Notes under the pieces: generated by a model | The model's input: the letters and a program-made list of their open reading frames with translations, nothing else | What the model was told of the DNA's origin: nothing | Databases searched by the model: none | NCBI GenBank assembly: GCA_008508345.1 | Contig: QNGE01000145.1 | Location: forward strand, 1-64,000 | Reading direction: 5' to 3' | DNA length: 64,000 nt | DNA from: Paragonimus westermani | Taxonomy: Eukaryota; Platyhelminthes; Trematoda; Plagiorchiida; Troglotrematidae | Shown: piece by piece, positions 12,957 through 24,784 of the stretch | Position numbering within the stretch: the stretch's first letter is position 1 | How the letters are laid out: every line of letters starts with the position of its first letter | Translations under genes and position numbers: made by a program

Positions 12957-15790
12957 GATGACGTCGAACAAGGAAAATGCGCTAGGTTTATTGCTTTTGA
13001 ATGCACGCTCACTGGTCAATAAGATGCACACTTTTAGATCCTTCGTCTTCTGACATAATCCTTGCATTATTCTGGCCATTAAAGCTTGGTGTATCCTTGA
13101 GACGCACAACTAAATGTTATAGGTTATCATATGTTCCGAAAAAATCGGGATGCAGGACGTGGCAGTATTCTGCAACTATATTCGGTGAGCCGTGTCTTGA
13201 TAGAATTGATGACTCATTGTGGCTATCAGTGTCAACTGAATCCCGTGAACTACTCTTAAGATGTGTCTGCAGACCACATAACGCCTCTCATGACGACATG
13301 ACCAATCTTATCAATGGACTGAATTATGTATCAACATTGCCCACGCATTACAAAATAATTGGTGGAGATTTCAATATGCCCAAAAGTTCTTGGACCTCCT
13401 TCACAGCCCCAGCAAATCAAGCAGAGTTTCTTGCATGTATCCAAGTAAATGGTTGACGCCAACATGTCTTAGAACCTACCAGACCAGACCACACTTTAGA
13501 TCTCATTTTTACAACAGGTATCTCTTCTGCTAAAGTATCCGTCCTAAAACTGTTTCCAGGAAGTAATCACAACGTGGTCAACCTCATGTTTGACCTTAAA
13601 GCTGTAATAGCGTCGAACATAGTAAGTTGCCGTCAGATAAAATTAATCGACTGGAATACGTCCGCCACTCTGTTGAGGTCATTGGTGTGGAACACATTCT
13701 TTCTGACCTCTGACCCTAGTATAGCAACCGAAGTATTTACAGAACACTTCAGATTTTGTATGAACATTTTAGCCCCGGAAAAATCAAAACGCCATAGTGT
13801 GTGTGGTAAAAACTGGACCCTCACTCCAAAAGAGGAATGTAAGCTCAAAAATCTGAAATCACGATACCGAAAAACACAAGACTTCTCCCTTATTATTCAA
13901 ATGCACAAAATGTTTGACACTATAGAAACTAGAACCAAAATGCTCCACCTGAATGAAGAAAAACGTGCATTGAACAGCAAAGAGAAGAGCTTTGAGTTGA
14001 TGCAGTTATTTAAACGCAGAAACTGTACAAGAGACCCTATTATCTCAGTAGTTACATTACAGAACAAAACTACCGTAGATGATCCCGTAACAATCTGCGA
14101 AGCCTTCAATTCGTATTTTGCTGCTTCCTTCAACATTGAGGAAAATGTATTGCCCTCACCTCTCCCTGTAAAAACAAACACGTTCCTAAGCCACGTTACT
14201 GTTGATGCAGTAAAAATCCGCTCTCAGTTAGCTACTATCAAACCCTCTTACCTACCTGGTCCAGAGGGTATACACCCTGTTGCTCTCAAACACGGAGGGG
14301 ATGACATCCCTTTCCTTTTGCTTAATATTTATACACTTTCTCTATCGTTAGGTTCCTTCCCACTCCAATGGAAAAATTCTATAATTCAGCCCCGTTACAA
14401 AGGTGGTTCACGACAGAACATCAACAATTATCGTCCCATTAACCATACTTCAATTTGTTCCAGAGTATTGGAAAGGATAATAAAATGTCGCATGGTTGAA
14501 TTCTTATTATCACAAAAGCTTATAAACCTATCCCAGCATGGGTTCCTCAGCAAACGTTCGTGCATGACGTGTCAGCTGGAATTCTTTGATCATGTTACAA
14601 TATCTGCTGATTCAGGGAATGCAGTTGTTATCATACTCCTGGATATGCAAAAAGCTTTTGATCGTGTGCCTCATAAGCGCCTTCTGATCAAAATGGCATC
14701 TTTCGGTATACGTGACCCATTACTCAGCTGGTTTGCTTCATACCTTGTGGACCGCACACAAACAGTGAAAATAGGAGATAACAGCTCAACGCCCAGACCA
14801 GTCACCAGCGGAGTGATTCAAGGAAGCGTCCTGGGACCGTTGCTCTTTCTTATGTATATAGATGATATATGTAAAGTTATCAAACATGGCAAACTATTTC
14901 TATTCGCTGATGACATCGAACTTGTCTATACTTTTCCTACTGGTGATCTCAATTCTTCTTTAGGAAATATACGGGAGGACATCATGTCATTAGAGCCTTG
15001 GTGTCAAACCTGGCTGATGAAATTCTCAGCCAACAAATCCACCATGGTCGCACACGGTTGTCATATACCAGAGGACTTTATAAAGCTGGATGGTCATGCT
15101 ATTCCAACTGCCAATTCAGTCCGCGACCTAGGTATATGTTACTCAAACTCATTCAATTTTGCGCAACATATCTTTCCTAGTAGCTAAAACTAGACGAACG
15201 ACTGAATACATTAGGCACTCATTCTTCTTTATTGCAGCTCGACTGCACCTTTTTAAGCTGTGCGTACGACCCCAACTTGAGTACCGCACGTTCATATATA
15301 GTCACCTGCGCAAGTCTGATGGGCTAGCTCTTGAAAGTCTCCAACGTGCATTTTCGGGAGGTTTAGTGGGTTGTCCGTCTTCATTGACCTAGAGAGAACG
15401 CTGCCAGATGCTTAAAATGGATCCTCTTTGGCTACATCGTCTCAAGCTAAACCTTGCGCTCGTGTATAATCTAGTTTATAGCAATAAATTTACTATCAAA
15501 CTCGCGATTCGCCTTCAACATAGCTCAAAATACAACATCAGGAACAAAGAGTTCACTTTGACAACTCTTAAATCCCGTAGAGAACTCCTTTCAAATTTTT
15601 CCATAGTGATATATACGTACATTTAAAACAAATTCCCACATGCAATTAGAACCGGCAAGAATATACATCAATTCAAACGAAGCTTAGAAACTTTCCTGAC
15701 ATTAAAGAACGTCATGTTGATTTTCAAACTCTGCCTGCCTGAAGACGACATCTTTGAGAACGGACCTAGTAACATCTAACCATCTGATCT
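12957..15790 (+). mobile_element. Jockey/CR1-type LINE ORF2, nearly open (endonuclease + reverse transcriptase)
   Basis: The endonuclease starts at about 12957 with LLLLNARSLVNKM and includes HYKIIGGDFNMPKSSW and GSNHNVVNLMF. The RT block is open from about 13457 to 15187 with TIKPSYLPGPEGIHP, NNYRPINHTSICSRVLERII, SQHGFLSKRSC, LDMQKAFDRVPHKRLL, GVIQGSVLGPLLFLMYIDDI and the catalytic FADD (14903-14914). Endonuclease and RT parts share one frame, separated only by a TGA at 13454-13456. A frameshift lies near 13060-13130 and another near 15170. The C-terminal part continues to about 15780 (VRPQLEYRTFIYSHL, NIHQFKRSLETFLTL), followed by a short ATCTAATCTAATAATA tail that may be the 3'-terminal repeat. 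It reads as the second youngest LINE in the window but is inactive as it stands. Confidence 0.85.
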
Positions 15791-18399
15791 AATCTAATAA
15801 TAACGGAGGGTGAATCTATACCACAGCATGTAACGCCACACACACACTTCGAACTGATCAAAGATAACAGTTTAGCCACTTGAGAAATTCCTCATCTCGA
15901 AACTTATTTTTCTCCAGCAGGATAGATCTTGTACACAGCTCTGTCGAAAAATTGCAGCTGCGTAACAAAACTACAGCCAACATGTGGCAACTTAAACATC
16001 CCCACTAGTAGTAACCAAACCATCCTGATACTGTTACTCCATACTCAACGATTATCAACTCTGTATAGCTATCAACCACTACGCAATAGCTGTGCAAGTT
16101 AAAACGGTTTAGAGAACATATATAGCTTAACCTGTTTGCCTCATATGATTACATATAAATACGTGTCTCTTCCTATTCTTACAGACCACCTGATAATCTT
16201 TACGTGTTGCTAAACATCATTCCATTCTACATAACGGCCGTACATACTAGATGGATATCGGAAGTCGGCTGTAGTCATATACTAGGATAATCTGTGAATT
16301 GATCACTTTTCGCGTTATACCACAACAATTATTTGTTATAGATATATATTTTATTACCCAGCACAAAATTGTACATTCTATATGAAAGATTTAGCCAGAA
16401 AATGTCAGATTCCATTATTCGTCATACTTCACATGACCATTTTACGTTCTTCTGCTCATCACGTTATTTTGCCATCCATTCTTGATTCTACGATAAATTC
16501 TAACGCGAGACAACAGTCCACAACGTCCGGAAAATCAAAATCCCGTGTTGGTTGAGTAATTCGTGAAATTCCGTCGATTTGAGGAAATAACGCAGTTCAG
16601 TCCAGAAGATCGGCCATTTCTCCGGAAAAATTGGTTATTACCTAACTTCCCTCATCTTCCCAAGATTTTCTACATATTTTTCCGAGGCAATCCACATCAA
16701 CTGATGGCGAAATTCTTCTACTATTCATTTTCTGCATCCTGAAAAATCTTGTCTGGCATGACCTTGAACATAAGGCCAACGTTAACTTTGTGAAACAACA
16801 ATTGATGTAACAACCTAACATTTTTTATCGAATATTGAAAATCTTGAGAACTATTGTTTCAGAAGCAATTGAGCCATCTGCCTCTCAATAAACTAGAGTT
16901 TTCCTTCATTATTTTGTCTGTTTTATTACTCCATTACCATAATTGGTGTCTTGTACAATTAACAATTATGTGTATGGTATGGGGTTCACGCCAAAATGTG
17001 TGTAGTGATCACGCTTATCCGAGCGTGTTTCTCACAAATGGATTGAGAAATATACCATTATTATTATTATTATATGCCTCACTTATTGAGGCTTGTCCTC
17101 GTGCAGCTCGTTCACCCTACTACCCGCTGTTGACCCTATGTCCGTAAGTACCTCGGTTTCAGTTGCGCCTTGTCGCCCCACTATCAAGTGACTGCTGCGC
17201 CTATTCGTGCTCACATGAGTCGTTGGTCATTGCACTTGTAAATTTGGTGGATTCAATATCAAGTTTTGCTTTTATTTTCTTACGGATTTTCAAATATCTT
17301 TCTCGTACCTTCGTTACTTGTCATTGAGCATTTCGCATTTGTGATTGTCCTTTTTGATTTGAATCGGTTGCTCAGCAGGCTCAGACGTCACAGTCACTTG
17401 CTTCGTTACAGACGCCACTATTCAAGATCCAGCCTGCTTGCAGTCGCTGCAAGTATACTGACCGTAGCTTACAAAACCACAAGGTCTACCGTACAGCATT
17501 TTATTTGTTGTTTTTAGTGGAACGACAGAACGAATCATTGATCACGCCAGGTTATCTATCTTGCAGTCAATTTTTTGGATAAATCCTACCCCTTTGGCTC
17601 AATGTATGTTTGAAGTGTGATTCTCTTGAATGACAGAGAAATGTCAGAGGATTCGGTTCCTTCAGAGTGCTAAATAGAAGGTTGTGACGATTAGTGCACG
17701 ATAAAAAAACCACATGGAAGCAAAAGACGAGACGCGTGGTGATGACATTTTTATTGATCCAAACAATAGACAATTGATTTTTATATGCAGTGAGCGTAAA
17801 ACTCGTGAGAAACGTTGTTTGGAGAAAGTGTGAGGAAAGACACCATACTCCACGTAGTCCTCCGAGGCGTTAAACCAGAGAAAACGCCCAATAGGAAGGT
17901 AATCGGGAAGTTAGCCAATGAAAATAATCTTCGTAGGTTGTCGGCTACATCATATTTCGAACAGAACAGGGTGTAATATGCATGAATTAGGGTGTTAGGC
18001 AGGAATTGAGGAGTAGTATGTCATATCAAACGCGAAATGGGCCGTCTGACTGACATTATGTGAGTCGGTTTATGGATCTGGATCAGGCTGAATTGAAACA
18101 TCTGCATGCGTTATGTCTGACGTAATAGAAGACGTGGAACTGCAGCCAAAGTAGTCAAATTTGTCCTGCCACTGACTAGTGAGTAGCGCATCCCTTTCTA
18201 ACGATGACAAAATGTTTCTTTATGAGCATCCATTTTAAAGAGACTGCCATATGGAAGCTTGTAGTAAAATTTCCTGCCGTGATCTCTTGAGTACCCACCG
18301 ACACCTAACGATATCTCACCGATGGTCAATGAAAAAGTCAGGAAAATTGTTTGGATCTTTATTGGTGGAATGGGCGAACAAGCTTAATGCAGTGGCGCT
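15791..18399. other. No recognised gene; AT-richer stretch with a short TTA microsatellite
   Basis: About 2.6 kb without recognisable coding motifs. A run of ATT/TTA triplets lies at about 17055-17073. The open frames at 16854-17147 and 17266-17517 are Leu-rich but have no known domain and no clear splice or start context. Confidence 0.35.
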
Positions 18400-20200
18400 C
18401 GTCGATAGTGTGTCGTGTCCCGTTCAGATATGTTGTTTCATGCTCCAATCCGGGTCCAACCGCGCCATGCGTGCCCGCGTAACCACAGCATCCAGCCTCA
18501 TCCATTTGGAACTTTCCAACTGGCTGAGCACGCAGAAGGTGGTCGCACGCGTACGTGGATGCGTTTGGGCGGGGAACAGATCCTTCGGGCAGGTGGATGT
18601 GTGCAGGCGCATTTGCAAGTTGGGGCAGCAAGTGTCCTCTAGACCAAGCGGCTCGATAAGTGATGGATCGTGTGAGAGGACAAGGTGATGGCTGCCGGCT
18701 GCAGAGGCGTTCAAAGTGAGCCAACGGTAATAAACCAAAAGGCAAGTAAGCAGATCACGGCGAATTTTTATTGAGCGTAAAGGTCTCCGTGGAGGAGATG
18801 GCGGAATATGCCGGGTGTGGTTCTTTGGACCCCTCGATACAATTCACATCAGGAATCAGAGATGTTGGGGACTCAGAGAAAAATACTGCCTGAAGACGTG
18901 AAGTACAATCGAGAGCGGGGTCTACATAGGTACCTGCAATATTTCTATTTTTCATCACAGACAGTAGAAAGTAGCAGTTAAACGGTCGAACAGTTTGCAG
19001 TCACAGGTTTCGCCATTAAATATAATTCTAGTCGATAGTGGAGGCTTCCGACCATTCCTCTGGACGAAGAATGATACGCAATGGCTGTTATGCGTTGGCA
19101 CCAAATAACACTACTGAAATCACGGAGATGCACCGACGTAGACTGAAATCCACGGTCAATAGTGATCGTCGGAAGAGCGTTGACGTTCTAAATCCATGGG
19201 TTGACGAAACCGATTGCTATGGATCCCCTCGACCTGCTGTGGCAGTGAGCCATCTCGTGAACTGGTGTGCGCAGGTAATAAGGTGTGAAAGGTCGCAATA
19301 AGGGGGAAGGGTCCAGCGGTATCGAGATGAATGTGTCTGAATCGTCCGTCAGGTAAAGCGGAATTTCCAGGGGTAGTGATGGCACGACAGCGCATTTCAT
19401 CACGTTAACATTCCAAACACTGTCTGTCCATGCGCGTGCCTGGAAGTGACAGACATCGATGGCGGTTAAGCACATCAAACCGGTGTGCGACAGAAAAAAG
19501 CGGTCGGGTTTCACTTGCAGACCTGTCGGCATGACTTAGTTAATTTCAAAAAAGGGTTCGCATGAAGTTGAAGCTCATATTCGCCGACCTGGGATTCGGC
19601 GGAGCTGAGAAGTTTGATGACATTTGTGAATATTTGTTTGACATTTAAGAAAAGTAAGGTGTCAGCGATGACATTTCTGCGGCTGTCCATAAACAGTGTC
19701 ACCAATGAGCAGGGAGATATATTCCAGGTGTCCCGTTTCTCTCGAAGAACACTTATAATGAAGGAAGCCGAAGGCAAACACAAGTAGTTGGTGATAAGTA
19801 TAAAATTTGGCATTGCGACATTCCAGAAGACATCGAACGTGTTCAGCGGCAAGATAAGTGGTCGGTAACTTTTTTGCATTTGCAATTGTTGAGGTTTTCA
19901 GGATAGAAGGAACTAAAGTTGGATTCCCCCATCAATTTTCTGCTGTAATGCAGTGACAGCAGCTGACTGAAGCACGTTGGTCTTCAAAATTACAGTGAAC
20001 GTCCTTCCACCTTTGAATGCGATCACTCGATTGCTTCGTTTGGAGCTTCTTCGAATGCAAGAAACATTGCTAGCATCAGAAGACAAGATAACTTGTTTGC
20101 AGTGGCTTGTAAACTGCCCGCGAAGGGATTTTAACGGCCTCGACCACCGTGACATAAAGCGACAATATTCCGCTCTGACTGGTTTGGGTCGCCGAGTTGG
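18400..20200 (-). mobile_element. Ty3/gypsy pol fragment: RNase H and integrase, heavily decayed
   Basis: Read on the minus strand, pieces appear in pol order across many frameshifts. Near 20.0-19.9 kb is a connection/RNase H stretch (VLQSAAVTALQQKIDGGIQL). Near 19.75-19.6 kb is an RNase H end resembling the F-x-T-D-H-K-P-L to A-D-T-L-S-R region. Near 19.5-19.4 kb are remains of the integrase zinc-binding head. At 19.4-19.2 kb the integrase core begins with PDGRFRHIHLDTAGPFP, where the Asp in HLD is the first catalytic residue. Near 19.15-19.0 kb follow ALPTITIDRGFQ with the second Asp, and ITAIAYHSSSRGMV. Remnants of the integrase C-terminus may reach 18.4 kb. In an intact element these domains degrade template RNA and integrate the cDNA. 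No LTR was recognised. Confidence 0.7.
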
Positions 20201-21269
20201 CAAGTGTCGGGGGCTTGTGGATGTAAGTGATCCATTAATAAAGATTTGATTAAAGAAGTCGTGTCAAAACAGTGGTGTCGGGTTGGACGGACCGAGAAGC
20301 TGCTTAGACTGTCAAGAGAGAGTTGCAAATCAGTTATATAGTAAGACCGAACCCCGTCTAAACAAGTTGATTAAGGCAGCCTAGCCATCTGCGTACAAGA
20401 TGATGGTGTTAACGATCATTTTTACACTAGTGACGTTCACTACAATTCCATGGAATGATGCGAAGTCAACCTTCATGACTGGGGTTGTGCATCTCCCACT
20501 GTAAATCTTCGTGAGAACCAATCCCCTAGTTCGAGATCGAAGGTGAATAAATTTTCGTCATAATTTTGAAAGTTGGAAAGACTGACGGTCGACTGTGTGC
20601 AAGACACCGTTGAGGATTGCGTCCGTCGCCTTTTGGTGGGGGCAGTGCTAACATCTGTATACGTATTAATGAGAGAGTTCAGGGTGGTTGAAAGGCCAAA
20701 CACGAAATATGTGATAGTTTGGAAAGTCGTCAACAGTCGTCGCGATTGCTGCCTGGCCTCTGCGACTCCCGACGAGGATATTATTCGTAATGAAGCAGTG
20801 GACAGTTTAAGACTCGAGTCGGTGAGGATAGTGACAAGCGTTTCAATTAACCGTCCGTAAAATTGTATTTCCCAGGACTGAACTTATGCGTGCATATCAC
20901 CGTTTCTTATGGCCCCTGATGATATTGAAAAACAACGGTGGTTACTCCTTTCCCTCCTTCTGAGCTTCCATGAAATCCACTTGGTCTTCGCAAAGCTGGC
21001 AAAACTCCTCAACGTTTTACGGATCAGGTTGTCCGCAGTTTTGATTTTGTTTACGTTCGTCTTGATGATCTGCTGGACGTTATTCGAGATCAGTGCAAAC
21101 ATCAGCAACATCCCCGTTTATTTTCTGAGTTTATAGCGTAATTCAAAGTTGCCATTATCCCCTCTACGTGTAGTCTTGGTTTGGAATAACTAGAATTTTC
21201 AGGTTACGCTATCGATTCCAAGATATTTGACAACTGGGCACAAATATCAGAGTGTTTCAATACTTCCTT

Positions 21270-22110
21270 TTTCCAGATTCCAATGAAAGCCCGGGTTTCG
21301 TTGGTGTGATCAACTATTATTGCCGTTTCGTGTCACACTGGTAGCACGTTTTATATTTACTAATCGATCCCTTTCGCGGATCAAAGAGAGAGGTTGCTCT
21401 CAACTGCCCGGTGCCGCACACATTCACCGCTGAAAAGCAAGCGGATGATAAAACGATTGCTTTGATGCGTTCTAAATCCGACTTCGACACCCGAATTTTT
21501 CTCAACCGGTGATTCAGCTAACACAGTTGGTGAGGTTCTCCAGCAGTTTTTCAACAAGGAATTACAACCCCCTCGTTTTACTCAAAAGCTGTCTCCACCC
21601 CAGCTAACTACAGTGCATTCACAGGAACCTACTCGCGATTTGTCCGTCGATCCAGCACTTCCGACCTTCAAGAGAAGACCGAGCTTTTACCCTACTGACT
21701 GATCATTAGTCACTCGTCTAGGCGTTCAATTTCTTGCAAGACAAATAATCTCCAGCGAATTCCGCCACCTTGATCTCATTGCACAGTTTGCGACAGACAT
21801 TTGTCACATTCACTAATTTGCCATGCCATCGCAGCGCTTTCTTTGGGCTATACATTGGCGAATTTTCAACTTCATCCAACATTTGCCTGAGGAAACTAGC
21901 GGAAGCACAGCTAAAAGACGAGGAGCTGATTCATTCAGAAACATTCCCATCTCTTTGGTTGTCAATTATTTCCTCCCTGAGACACATTGCGGCACCATAT
22001 GCGGCGTTCCTAGGTCCAATATCTCATCACATGTTCCAAAGACTTATCGTATACCCTGATTCAACTCCCACGTTCGCCCCCACAACCCTGAGCGTGCGCC
22101 AACCTCAAAC
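21270..22110 (+). mobile_element. Ty3/gypsy RT end and RNase H fragment, plus orientation
   Basis: The plus strand encodes GFVGVINYYCRFVSHW, the end of the Ty3/gypsy RT domain, then an aspartic RNase H region with QQF..ELQPPRFYSKAVSTP and ANYSAFTGTYSRFVR, then a stretch resembling D-H-x-L-V-T-R and FRHLDLIAQFATDICHIH (about 21700-21815). Further on, LAEAQLKDEELIHSETFPSL (about 21890-21950) is the usual linker toward the integrase. Frames shift several times. It has the opposite orientation to the fragment at 18.4-20.2 kb, although both contain the RNase H region, so they are two separate insertions or an inverted rearrangement. Confidence 0.75.
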
Positions 22111-22263
22111 TCATTTCTCAACATCATGCTGGTCCTAGTATGGTGAGAGATTTAAGTAAGTAGGCTCAATCTTGCTTACTTGCGAGCGCAACAAGATCTA
22201 CATTCGCGCTGCTTTATTACTTGGACAGTTCCCGCAACAAATTCTCGTTTTCTGCACAACCAT

Positions 22264-22530
22264 TCACATGTACGCGTACATACACTTTGAAAATTTATGA
22301 ATGTGTATCTGTATGTAAATATGTGTGAAACATGTCATACATGCCCAAATATACATATATTTATATGGAGATACAAGTATACGTAACAAGTGCGTGCATA
22401 TATACGTATGTACACACATCCATACATATGCATATATATTTTTACGGGCGTGGATACCTGTGGATGCATATATATGCACATAAGTATGCGTTTGCATATG
22501 TATATATACCTGCGCGCAAATATACTCACG
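22264..22530. repeat. Degenerate simple-sequence tract (alternating purine-pyrimidine, ATAC/ATGC type)
   Basis: About 270 bases consist almost entirely of TA, CA and TG steps (CATACATATGCATATATAT and similar), with open frames on both strands made of Tyr, His, Ile, Met and Cys only. These frames are by-products of the repeat. Such tracts can adopt Z-DNA or cruciform forms; that is general knowledge, not shown here. Confidence 0.8.
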
Positions 22531-24784
22531 CATTTAGTTGTCTGGTATGCCCTCGGAGGAATCACTTGAAAAAGATTCAGTGAACTTTACTTGACTAGCG
22601 GCAACAGTTACTGCAAACCTGTTTACAAATAAATGTGTGTAGATGTGAAACTATCTTGTGTGTGGCCCTGATTAGGACTGTGGGGTCTTTCACAAGGCAC
22701 TGAAAGGCGCTGTTTCCTTCATCTCTGCTTCCAGAAGACGATACTTCCTCCTTGTATTTGGCCACGTTGCATGATCCACCTTTTCACCGTCCTTGAAGGT
22801 ATGGAATGGTCGCGATTATCTGTAGCTGGCATATGGGTGATTGTGCCAGTCGCAGCATTGACTAAGCCGTACCTAGTGCACGCTATTTTCATCTACTTCC
22901 ACCTAGTTCTTCTTCTATGCTGTCTAATTGAAAAGTCGAAAGCTTTTGTGGAAGTTACAGGCATCCAGCCTAATCCGTCGGACATACTTGAAATTATACA
23001 TGTAGACGGTGTCTGGCAAGTAACGCTTCACTCACGTGTCACGAAGAAAATGCTGCGGGTTAGGTTACTAGATTTTGTTACCAAGCTTCTCCTGATCAAC
23101 AGAATCCGGCTCTTGGCAACCATCTCCGGGTCAAAAGGGAATGACTCACACCAGTCCCTACTGATATAAATTATTGAAATGTCTTACGTTTCCAGTGAAA
23201 ATCATACTGCGGGTCCACTGGTAAGTGCGGTCCTCCCGATAATCGCCTAAGCCAACCAGTTGGCGATAGTGCCGAAAAACATCATGCAGTAAATCAAACC
23301 GACGAAATACAATGATATGCTATGTTAAAACTTATTGCCGTTTGCTGCGCTGCTGACCGATCAACAGTGAAAGTTCGGGCAACAGACATGTAAAGCAGCA
23401 TTTTAAGCATGCGCTTGAAAAATGTCCCATAACTGGCAGTAGTTTCGTTCAGCACCATTACTCAGAAACCTACCACCCATCCCAGTTACCTCTACCAACG
23501 TAGCATGCCATATTATGGAGCCACCACAATTCAGCTGATGACTGGCATCTCCTATAGTAACATCTGCATACCTAGGGCAAAGTTGGGAAAAAACACTTTT
23601 AGGTACAAGAAGAACGAGCCCGATCACTTCCTCTCAAAGTGGAAGGCTGTAATTAAACAGTTTCGCAACTTAGTAATTTCGTTGCGATCATCCAATCTGT
23701 CGTGCCTACTGAGTTGGTCACCTGAATTGTCTGGACGCATTCTACTCCCGCACTTCTTGATTACACACAGTCCTATCCCCTGGGTATTCTGGAAATGGTT
23801 TACCGTCTCGCAGACACGCAGCCCATCACCAACAGCCCAACGTTTATTCCTAGAATATACATCAGGCTTACCAGCCTGGGAGTCTTGTGAGTGGGCCGGG
23901 CTTGTCTTTTCGATTTGATGTTCATTGGTGAGAAAATTAACGACCCAAGACGATTTACGTTTGCACTCTGGGAAACCACACGTTTTTATCGTATAAATTG
24001 GATGAGGAAATATTCTCGTTTGAAGGGTTCTGTTCGAAGTATACGATGTATGCATTCGTACACCACACTTCCATACAGGGAACCCCGGCGACCGTCCTAA
24101 TTCTATATGTTTCCTAACACTTGCAGCTGACTGCGAAGTGTTAATAAAGAAGCCTGTGGGGTTCCTTGTTAAAACGTGCGCAAATCAAGTGGGCACTCTT
24201 TACACTTCAAACGACCCACCTTGAATATCATTCTACTGATACTTCCACCGTTCACCACAGAGCTGATTCAAAATATGGGAGTGCTATACTCTTAACGGAT
24301 CATTTGATCATGATTTGATGTCAGATGTCAGGTTAACTGAAGTATGCTGTTTTTCATATGACTTCGGCATATCATTTGTACCACTTCACCAAAAATTCAT
24401 ATCACATTCATTTCATCGGAGATTTTTGACTACTTGTATACGAAAGAAGAATCTCTCCCTGAACACAATCGATAAGAATGTCAGCATAGCTTCTGCTCGT
24501 TACGCGTTTACGAAAAATTGGGTTCTCTTCCTGACAGTGTTGTCTGTGTGAACTCCCCGTCAGATTTAACGTTATTGTGGGGCCGTTCTTCATTTCTTAG
24601 TTCAGATACTTAGATCTAGTAGTGCTGGGAATCGGAACACACTACACGAGGCAGTGAGCACTTGCGATCCACAAAAAGTCCTGCAGTGCTAATGGTACTG
24701 GAAGTGGCTTCCCCTCAAATGCTCTGACCTCAACAAACATCATTGCAAGCAGCTAGCCCTTTCATGTGACAATTTCTTTCACGT
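22531..24784. other. No recognised gene; several open frames of unknown nature
   Basis: The plus strand is open at 22771-23169 (132 codons, one hydrophobic segment VHAIFIYFHLVLLLCCLI) and at 23505-23918; the minus strand at 24055-23624 (143 codons). I recognise none of them. No convincing splice sites or transposon motifs were found. Confidence 0.25.

Noticed and set aside
18251..18745. Overlapping 145-codon plus and 128-codon minus open frames
   Set aside because: They overlap the decayed integrase C-terminus on the minus strand and show no motif of their own.
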